Positions 56,561-64,000 of a DNA stretch of 64,000 nt are shown here, piece after piece. The DNA comes from Coprinopsis marcescibilis (lineage: Eukaryota > Basidiomycota > Agaricomycetes > Agaricales > Psathyrellaceae), in the NCBI GenBank assembly GCA_004369085.1, contig ML210191.1:65048-129047 (forward strand). Reading direction: 5' to 3'. Made by a program: the position numbers and the translations under genes. Positions within the stretch are counted from its first letter, which is position 1. Each line of letters opens with the position of its first letter. The notes beneath the pieces were generated by a model. The model worked only from the letters and a program-made list of their open reading frames with translations. It did not search any database and had not been told where the DNA came from.

Positions 56561-58306
56561 ATGCTGGCCAAACGACACCATTCTAAGCGCAAGAGGGCGC
56601 CAACCCCACACTCCGAAGTAATAGCCGACTCTTCCAACAATTTGCAAGCTCGAGCTCTTGGTGGGCTTGTCTCAGGCGTGGGCGCGGTTGTAGGGGACAC
56701 TGTGCGTGGTGCGACGAATGTAGTTGGTCAAGTCGTCGATAACACGACGGACGCTGTTGGGGTAACGCGTCCAGGCAATGGCAATGGCAACAACCCTCCC
56801 AACAACCCTCCCAACAACCCTCCAAATAACCCTCCAAACACTCCTCCAAACACTCCTCCAAACACTCCTCCAAACACTCCTCCAAACACTCCTCCTCAAA
56901 ACACTCCTCCAAACAACCCACCGAATAACTCGCCGAACAACGGAGACAACGGTAATGACGATAGCGGTGGACCCAACGACAACGACCAGGGCAATGGGAA
57001 TAACGGGAATGACAATCAAGGCCCAGGAAATAATAATAATGGCAACAACGGAACCAGAGGAAATTCTTCTCCGACTCCGTCGGCCACACCAGCTCCAGGA
57101 TCGTCGGGAGTTCGACCGGGCACGTCGCCTGTATCAAACATCAACGCCCCAGCCGCTGGACCGGCCCTCGGAGATGGTGAGGGAACCGAAGGCACCGACC
57201 CTCCAGTAGCACCAGTAAATCCTGGGACTAACCCCGATCGAAATGGGGGACCTGGAGGGCCAGCAGGGCCAAGAACTGTCGTCACCTTGATCGACGGATC
57301 CTCTCGCTCGACTGTCATATTCGCCTCTCCTACCGACACTCCCTTGCCTCCAAGTGACCCCATAGACAGCGCGGCTAACAAGAACGACCCAACCAAGTCC
57401 AACCAGATCATCATCGCAGTTGTTTCCATTTGCCTGGTGTTATTTATCTTGGGTGGTCTGTTTGTCCTTCGGCGCCAATGGATGAGGCGACGAGCCGAGC
57501 GTCTGAACAATTGGTGGGCTTCACAGAGACGTACTTCTAGGGAATACCAAGACCGTCCTGCCTCCGGAAACCAGTCGGTACGAAGCAGTTTCGCGACCAC
57601 CTTCGACCGATCCATCCACGAGTCTGAATTCCACGTCAACTTCACTGATGGGTTGCCTGCCCTTCCACCGATGGCGGAACTGCGACAATCGCAGAACTTG
57701 CTTCATTACCCCATCCCCAGCCCTAACATGACCGCGGACTCTCACCGCCTGTCGAACGGCAGCGTTGACAGCCTGTTGTCCGCTCCGCAACCTATTCACC
57801 CCACCCAAATCAAAGGAGAAATTCAGAGGCAGGACAGTGGTAGCTTCGAGTTCCCTCCACGAGATCCTGACCCCTTCGCTGCTGCGCCGATGCAAGGCCC
57901 CCTGCATAGGAACCAAGTGGATACAGATACAACACCGGCTCTTTCGGAAGATTCCCACTCTTCTTCGACCACAGACCCGTTCAGTGACGAGTGTGGCGTC
58001 TCCAGCTCCATACATGGTAGCTTCCAGCCTATCGAGACCGTTCGACGACCGTTCATTGGCACTCTATCCGATGAACTGACGGTCAAACCCGGAAGCCAGA
58101 TCAAGGTAGCCAAAGTCTTCGACGACGGATGGGCTATGGTCGAAAAGTTGGAGACACCCGGCAGTTTCTCCTGCCAGCGAGGTATTATACCCATAGACTG
58201 CCTTCGCGATTCCCACCAGGACTTCCAAACTTTCTTGCGCGCAAAACGAGTCGATAGCTACGTCGGTTCTGTTAACTTTTTCAGATCGCCTGGAGCTGCG
58301 TATTAG
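56561..58306 (+). CDS. single-pass membrane protein with C-terminal SH3 domain (paralogue B)
   Basis: Intronless frame of 581 aa, tandem copy of paralogue A. Start ATG 56561 (MLAKRHHSKRKRAPTPHSEV); the frame is open further upstream but without an ATG. After a Gly/Val stretch (LGGLVSGVGAVVGDTVRGAT) comes a Pro/Asn tandem repeat, an Asn/Gly/Asp-rich region and a Pro/Gly-rich segment. The helix is IIIAVVSICLVLFILGGLFV at about residues 283-304, then RRQWMRRRAERLNNWWASQ and RRTSREYQD (the NWW...RTSRxYQD motif of paralogue A). The SH3-like end reads RRPFIGTLSDELTVKPGSQI, KVAKVFDDGWAMVEKLE and RGIIPIDCLRD. The cytosolic half is more conserved with A than the ectodomain, consistent with a retained intracellular binding role. 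Confidence 0.84.
   Translation: MLAKRHHSKRKRAPTPHSEVIADSSNNLQARALGGLVSGVGAVVGDTVRGATNVVGQVVDNTTDAVGVTRPGNGNGNNPPNNPPNNPPNNPPNTPPNTPPNTPPNTPPNTPPQNTPPNNPPNNSPNNGDNGNDDSGGPNDNDQGNGNNGNDNQGPGNNNNGNNGTRGNSSPTPSATPAPGSSGVRPGTSPVSNINAPAAGPALGDGEGTEGTDPPVAPVNPGTNPDRNGGPGGPAGPRTVVTLIDGSSRSTVIFASPTDTPLPPSDPIDSAANKNDPTKSNQIIIAVVSICLVLFILGGLFVLRRQWMRRRAERLNNWWASQRRTSREYQDRPASGNQSVRSSFATTFDRSIHESEFHVNFTDGLPALPPMAELRQSQNLLHYPIPSPNMTADSHRLSNGSVDSLLSAPQPIHPTQIKGEIQRQDSGSFEFPPRDPDPFAAAPMQGPLHRNQVDTDTTPALSEDSHSSSTTDPFSDECGVSSSIHGSFQPIETVRRPFIGTLSDELTVKPGSQIKVAKVFDDGWAMVEKLETPGSFSCQRGIIPIDCLRDSHQDFQTFLRAKRVDSYVGSVNFFRSPGAAY
56789..56940 (+). repeat. 12-nt tandem repeat encoding N-[NT]-P-P
   Basis: About ten units of AACAACCCTCCC / AACACTCCTCCA, in frame, encode four NNPP-type then about six NTPP-type units, closing with NNSPNN. 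Such arrays expand and contract easily, so the repeat number probably varies between strains. Confidence 0.9.
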
Positions 58307-58880
58307 TTGTTATACCCTTGAGATACTTGCTGTGATTTGTTGTTTGTAACACCGGATGTACACTGAACTGGAACCTGTATACATAATTTAGCGTAGAATA
58401 CTTTCTTACAGAGCAAGTTTAGTTTTATGAAACTACCCCTGCTTTTGCTGTGAATTAAGGACTCGAGGTCGATACAACTTTTGTAATTTGCTTCTTGTGC
58501 AGTGTGGTTGTCAGAGTGATAGTCAGCTGCAACTTACCGGGCAGATGCTCATTGTTCTTTAGGGAGTTTCCAAGTTGAACCCATAAACACAGAAAATGAC
58601 TAGTAAACGCTGAAGACTTTCTGGGTCAGCATTGGGATGATCCATGCACTCCAGGACACCAACCTGTGACACACAGATCCTGGGTATCCTAGTTGAGTGG
58701 GATAATGATGTATTGTGGATGCTGGTGTAGGTCAAAGAGTTGGATGTGGTGCCTCTCAATGTTGTGGTCCTCTCTATATTCGTGGGAATAAATACAAAGA
58801 CGCGCTTGGCTTGGACGCGTTCATTACCGTGACTTTAACCAGTTTCTTACAGTCCTACGCAACCTCCTAGTAGTAAAGCC
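58307..58880. other. intergenic spacer
   Basis: 574 bp between TM-SH3 paralogue B and gamma-tubulin. No gene was recognised; it should contain the gamma-tubulin promoter. Confidence 0.5.
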
Positions 58881-60712
58881 ATGCCGCGGGAGCTGGTGAA
58901 TTTGCAGATTGGCCAATGTGGCAACCAGAGTGGGTCAGAATTTCGTATCATGAATATAGAAATTGAGACGGTCTCGTTTACCAGTGGGATCCGTCTTTTG
59001 GCAGCGACTTTGCGCGGAGCATGGGATCAACCAGGAAGGTATCCTCGAAGAATGGGCAACAGAAGGAGGTGACCGCAAGGACGTCTTCTTTTACCAGGCG
59101 GACGACGAGCACTACATTCCGCGCGCAATTCTCGTAGATCTTGAGCCTCGGGTGCGTTCTGAGTTTGATATCCGCAGAGAACAGTGGCCCACATCCGTTG
59201 AAGGTCATTAACAACATCCTCGCTTCGCCATATGCAAACCTCTACAACCCCGAAAACATTTTCGTATCGAAAGACGGTGGTGGTGCGGGAAACAACTGGG
59301 CCCAGGGATACTCCGCAGGAGAGCACATCTACGAGGACATCATGGAGATGATCGACAGAGAAGCAGAAGGCAGTGATTCCCTCGAGGTTCGTATCATACC
59401 ACCAGTATCACACCCTTTCAAGGCGCTTACAAGCATGTAGGGCTTCATGGTCATGCATTCTATTGCTGGAGGGACAGGCTCAGGACTAGGGTCTTTCCTC
59501 CTCGAACGGTTGAATGACAAATTCCCGAAGAAACTCATTCAAACATACAGCGTCTTCCCCAATGCACAGGAAGGAGACGTCGTCGTCCAACCCTACAACT
59601 CGTTATTGGCCTTGAAGCGCCTCGTTAATCATGCTGACTCTGTCGTAGTTCTCGATAATGGTGCTTTGGCAAGGATATCTGCAGATAGATTACACGTTCA
59701 AACGGCATCGTTTGACCAGACTAACCAGCTGGTGGGTTGCCAAAGGTATATCGCGGCTTGTCTAATCAAACTCTACAGGCAGCTACGGTCATCGCTGCAA
59801 GCACACAAACACTCCGATACCCAGGTTACATGAATAACGACCTCGTTGGGATTGTCGCTTCGCTGATACCCACCCCTCGATGTCATTTCCTCATGACGTC
59901 CTACACCCCATTCACCAGCGATCAGATCGACAAGGTAGGCTATCTCCAGCATTCCGCTACATCATCATTTTTAACTTTCCTAGGCCAAATCTATCCGAAG
60001 AACAACCGTTCTGGATGTAATGCGACGTCTCCTACAGCCTAAGAACAGGATGGTGTTGACATCGCCAAGCAAGACTGCATGCTACATCTCCATCCTAAAC
60101 ATCATTCAAGGCGACGTAGACCCAACCGATGTAAGCACTCCTTCTAGTCCCCCTTGTGTTCCCCTAATCGCGTACTTGCATTAGGTCCATCAATCGCTTT
60201 TGCGTATCCGAGAGCGTCAATTGGCCAACTTTATTCCCTGGGGTCCGGCATCCATTCAAGTGGCTTTGACGAAGAGGTCACCATACGTCACGTCAAACCA
60301 TAGGGTGAGCGGTTTGATGCTCGCAAACCATACTAGTGTAGCTTCAGTAAGTCCTTTCCCTCGTACTACAGCCAGCTTAAATCACTAATGACTTCCGCCA
60401 GCTTTTCAAGCGCATGCTTGATCAATATGACCGCCTCAGACGCAGAAATGCATTCTTGGAGCAATACAAGAAGGAGAAAATGTTTGAAAACTCACTAGAC
60501 GAGTTCGACGATGCGAGGTCAGTCTCTTTGTTTACGTGTAACACGGAGTAGTGCGCTGACGACTTTCATAGGGCAACATGTGATGAACTTTTGAAGGAAT
60601 ATAAAGCTTGCGAAAGCCCTGACTATATTTCTTTTGTGAGTTTCTCGTTCTGACAAACTGACTTGATCACTGAAAATCTATTTAGGGTGGACCTGAAGGA
60701 GAACAGTCTTGA
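58881..60712 (+). CDS. TUB4: gamma-tubulin
   Basis: Microtubule nucleator of the gamma-tubulin complex at the spindle pole body. Exons join to [20 protein letters not shown], then [40 protein letters not shown] and [40 protein letters not shown], the GTP-binding loop [56 protein letters not shown] and [20 protein letters not shown] follow. The [12 protein letters not shown] and GGGAGNNW motifs separate gamma- from alpha- and beta-tubulin. The C-terminus is [17 protein letters not shown]. About 460 aa, eleven or so introns. In the first join the split codon gives Met where most family members have Ile or Val. Confidence 0.94.
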
Positions 60713-60955
60713 TCCTGTTCTTTTGTATTCTATTCTTTATCTAATTCCCGGTTTAATTCATTCAAAACTTCCAACTCTGTCAAGAAACCCAGTTCGGCAA
60801 GAGTCAAGTACATCGACCTAAATGTAAGGGTATGAATAACAAGCGCTACTAAACAATGTTATATGTCCATTGATACCCAAATTAGTTAGTCCGCCAGTAT
60901 AGTCTAGCTATACTGGTGGTAGATCGTGAAATCAGTCACGGATTTGCTTCGATGA

Positions 60956-63348
60956 TTAAAGTCCAAGTCCAAGCCCAACCGCCGTCCATGAAGCCAACAG
61001 CAATGTATACGGTCGACTTCGGAATGACAATGCAGAACTGCCCAAAGGGTCCGCCTGTCCCCCACTTCTTTTAACTTCGTCGAGCTGTTCCCCGCATAGC
61101 CCTGAACCCTCAAGCTGGTTACTTGGCAGAAGAATGACCGGAACACCTCCCAGCGAGTAATCCACGTCGATGGAGCCTCCAGACCCAACAACCCACTGTT
61201 GACAAGTGACAACACTGCAACGAGACCGTTGTCAATTTTTGATCTTTTACTCTTGCAGAAACACGAGGACTGACTTTGTCAAGCGCATCGAAACAGGGTA
61301 CGGGGACTTCGTAGTGATATGCGTACCAATACTAGGCTATCAGTGCGTGCAACAATCAATCAGTAAGTACATTCTTTGAAGATTACTGTCACTTACGGGT
61401 GAGCCCACGTTCGTGAGTACGGAAATTACAGTCCCTTTGATGAAAGCAACGCCATGAGGACTTGACGTTAGAATGACGGTCTCCGTGCTCAACCAGTCAG
61501 TTGTTCTGATAAGCGTGTTGCGAAGCTGCATGGGAAAGAAGTCAATCGCTTGACAAGAGACAGGCCGGGGCCCGAATGTCGCAACTCACTTGGTTCAGCA
61601 TGGTTATGAATTGGTAAGTGGTACTATTGGCGTATCCAGATGGCCATAGAGCTTCTCTGTTGTCCTAAACAAACAGACCGTAAATATCCAGATATTCAAA
61701 ATTCAGATGTATCACCTACTGGGTCCCCAGGTGCAGTGAAGCCGTGCTCCTGGCCGTAGTAGACGATCGGGATGCCCTCAGTCATGAAATTCCACGCCAT
61801 AGCGTTGCTAAGATGGCAATGAAATCGACATCGTATTGGTAATTGATTAGACAAAGGACGCACTGTAGACTCTGCGGATCCACGGATAAGTTGTGCCATC
61901 GAGGAAGATCGTGGTTCTCCAAAAAGTTCCCTAGCAGGGACATGTCCTAGACACCCTGTATCAAGAAAAACTCAAAAGTGTAATCATTACCACTCACTTT
62001 GAATTTGGCCTTAGACTCTTGAAACACGTCTACAAGTCCAGCTACGTCGCCGGGTCCAGGAATTGTATAGGCATCCCGGAGAGCCGTATAAACGGGGAAG
62101 TTGAGGACAGAGTCGAGTGGACCTTGCCAATTGGCGATGGGACTTGGAACGGGCTCAACGGTGGGCCAAGATATTGATGCAGTATGGCACGTACTCGACT
62201 TCTGCTCCCCCGAAAACCTCTCCCATGCAGAAGACGCCCGCCTTGCCACAGAACTCTGGCCAGAAGTCTGCTTGTACGTGCCTTTCGGAGTCAGAGTAAG
62301 TTAAGATGTCACTGGCTCGCTGATAGTGAGGAACATACTTTGCCGCTATATATCGTAAAAGCGATTGATTAATCACGGTTGATAAGTAGTCACTGAGACG
62401 TAATTCTTACCATCAATGCGTAGGCCGTCGATTGAATACTCCTTGACGAAACCTTGTACCCATTCTCCGTAACGTTTTATGACGGTAGGATTGGTTGTGT
62501 CCACGTCTGGCAGGGGAACCATTTCGTCTCCCATCCAACAGATCTTCTCGCTCGTACTATCACTGTAGTCAATCGGACAATACGGGTGATAAAAGGACTT
62601 AACCATAATCAGGGTTATATTTCAAGGAAGGTTGCGAAGGACACACCTCGTCTTTAAAGAGATATCCGGAGTAGTCGGGTGTGGTTGAAATCGACATTAC
62701 ATGGTTGATTACGACGTCGACCATCAAGTACCTCGAGTGATATTAGCATGGTGTATAGAAGTATGGGGCAATAAACGTACATTCCGCGTCTATGAAGGTC
62801 GGCTGAAAGTGCTTTCAAATCATCAGAAGTCCCGAAATGGCTATTCAACTGGGTAAGATCCGCCGTCCAGTATCCGTGGTATGGGTCCCCGTAGACTGTT
62901 GGTGGGCCCTCGTAGTTCTGGTTAACAGGGCTAATCCAAACTTTGAGATGGCGTGAGCGGATTAATTCGAGGCATTCGTTGAAACAGCTCACTGGCTGTG
63001 AACCCGGCGTTTTGGATATAATCCAGACGTTCACGGATTCTAGTATGAGCTGGTTACGAAGGCTCCTGGGAGGTTGAAATGCGCCCAGCACGCACCCGTT
63101 CCACGTCCCTCCACACCACGTCCGCTTGCTTGTATCACAGTGGGATTCAAGTGTACCCGAAGGAACGGCAAACCGATCTGTGAGTAACCTGGAACGTAAC
63201 CGAGTCCGTAAGGTGAGTTAATTTAACGAATGAGCGGATTGACTCACTGATATATCGAACGACCCCTCCATTCGTCCGCTGTTGCTGCCAACCCGAATGT
63301 AACAAAAGCGGATAGCAAATAGGATGTGTATAACCAATTGCAAAACAT
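60956..63348 (-). CDS. secreted alpha-amylase (GH13), probably GPI-anchored
   Basis: Glycoside hydrolase family 13 endo-amylase acting on starch/glycogen-type glucans. Start ATG at 63346-63348 gives the signal peptide MFCNWLYTSYLLSAFVTFGL-AA before TADEWRGRSIYQLLTDRFAV. Core motifs: LDYIQNAGFTAIWISPVNQN, VDVVINH, nucleophile DGLRID followed by AAKHVQADFW, acid/base GEVFGG, ENHDLPRW, and GIPIVYYGQEHGFTAPGDP. The C-terminal part NVVTCQQWVVGSGGSI and GGVPVILLPSNQLEGSGLC matches fungal amylases. The end is a Ser-rich segment and a hydrophobic tail (TLLLASWTAVGLGLGL), typical of GPI attachment signals. About 580 aa with some 12 introns. A 7-nt exon carries most of the Ala-Ala-Lys directly after the nucleophile. 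Confidence 0.92.
62339..62345 (-). other. 7-nt microexon at the amylase catalytic site
   Basis: The exon CGGCAAA lies between a 65-nt intron (62346-62410, starting gtaaga) and a 57-nt intron (62282-62338, starting gtatgt). It gives GAT G|CG GCA AA|G CAC, i.e. catalytic Asp, then Ala-Ala-Lys-His. Retaining the 57-nt intron stays open and inserts 19 residues between Lys and His of the invariant K-H pair. Confidence 0.8.
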
Positions 63349-64000
63349 CGAAGGAGAAGAAAGGAGTGAATAAGAGTGTGAACGGAAAGAAAGTGGCGGT
63401 GGACTCTGCAGGAGCTGAGTTTGGGCGAACTAAACGGCGTTTAAGCCCGGGGGAAAGTAGCGGTGACAGAGAAACAGATAGAACCGCCCTGTTCTGGCAC
63501 GCGAATCTGACCGTAAAGAGAAGGAATATAAATGTAATGGTTAAACACATTAGTACCTACCAGCCAGCGCACAGCGCATGACACAAGATTCTATGCATGC
63601 ACAACCTTCATACCAGCTTATTATGAATGCAAACATAAGCGCCGAAAAGCCTTAGGCTACATAGAGCGGCTTAGTTTTCCTTTTCTGATACTACTGCGCG
63701 GAATAGCCGCTCTTGCGTCGAGCTCCTATATCACCGTCGCAGAGCCCAAATGGCCTGCTAAAATGCTAAAGGAGCAGGACCTGCAGCAATATACTCGCTT
63801 TTGTTCAATAAGTGCTTGAATAGGAATTTGAATGTGGCTGCAGGCTGGTGGTTTGGTTTTTCTGTTTTCACTGTCGGGACGTCCCAGATGTTGTCTCAAA
63901 TCGAGTTCCATTGGTTTGTGAAGTCAACTTTCAATGGTTCTTGTTTAAAAGCTCTTAACAACATGGGTAAGTCTCTTACTGGAAATGTCGTTCCACAACA
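63349..64000. other. intergenic, upstream of alpha-amylase
   Basis: 652 bp to the window edge with no supportable gene. It should contain the amylase promoter; no clear TATA box or known amylase regulator site was picked out by eye. Confidence 0.45.

Noticed and set aside
56583..57137. Cys/Glu-rich 184-codon minus-strand frame (repeated EECLEE units)
   Set aside because: Complement of the NTPP tandem repeat in TM-SH3 paralogue B; a repeat artefact.
1..64000. tRNA, rRNA, CRISPR or transposon content
   Set aside because: Intergenic stretches were read for tRNA B-box-like words, long terminal or inverted repeats, reverse-transcriptase or transposase motifs and spaced direct repeats; none was found.

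Overview
The window is nuclear DNA of a filamentous basidiomycete, most likely an Agaricomycete. Nearly every gene is broken by many short introns (mostly 49-65 nt) with GT donors, CTNAC/CTAAT-type branch points and AG acceptors. Genes lie head-to-head or tail-to-tail with gaps as small as 49 bp. The gene set is typical of the group: arrestin-like, spartin-like and transmembrane SH3 proteins, an FG nucleoporin and a GPI-type alpha-amylase. I saw no transposon, rRNA, tRNA, CRISPR array or biosynthetic cluster. CDS coordinates run from start to stop codon and include introns; exon joins were worked out by hand from reading frame, splice signals and recalled family motifs.

Layout, left to right. 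0.3-6.9 kb: endonuclease G (+), mitoribosomal mL46 (-), V-ATPase subunit H (+), TRAPPC13 (-). 7.3-15.5 kb: Nup1-like FG nucleoporin (-), TFIIH/CAK assembly factor TFB3/MAT1 (+), a C78 (ZUP1/UFSP-type) peptidase (-), proteasome subunit alpha4 (+). 15.6-21.2 kb: a Gea/GBF1-type Sec7 ARF-GEF (+). 21.3-24 kb: two tandem cytochrome b561 proteins (-). 24.7-29.6 kb: an extended SDR (-), a 3-hydroxyisobutyrate dehydrogenase (-), an arrestin-like protein (+). 30.4-38.6 kb: SCYL2-type pseudokinase (+) and HRQ1 helicase (-). 39-42 kb: a small basic protein and two tandem polytopic membrane proteins of unknown function (+). 42.2-49.9 kb: SPT16, a metallophosphoesterase, BMT2 and a tetraspanin (all -). 50.6-53 kb: MBF1 (+) and a spartin/senescence-domain protein (-). 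53.7-58.3 kb: two tandem single-pass SH3 proteins (+). 58.9-63.3 kb: gamma-tubulin (+) and alpha-amylase (-).

Most genes are unlinked housekeeping functions (vesicle traffic, chromatin/transcription, proteostasis, mitochondria, ribosome maturation), so no single pathway ties the window together. Three local tandem duplications stand out: b561, the polytopic membrane pair and the transmembrane-SH3 pair.

The most notable signal is a recurrent set of microexons. Restoring conserved protein motifs requires, or strongly favours, exons of 2 nt (MBF1), 4 nt (tetraspanin), 7 nt (alpha-amylase, at the catalytic Asp), two successive 9-nt exons (HRQ1), a 12-nt exon kept in both b561 paralogues, and a 21-nt exon (Gea/GBF1). 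Each is flanked by ordinary-sized introns with good splice signals. Two introns use GC-AG ends (TFB3 and the SDR). Standard gene finders would probably mis-model these genes.
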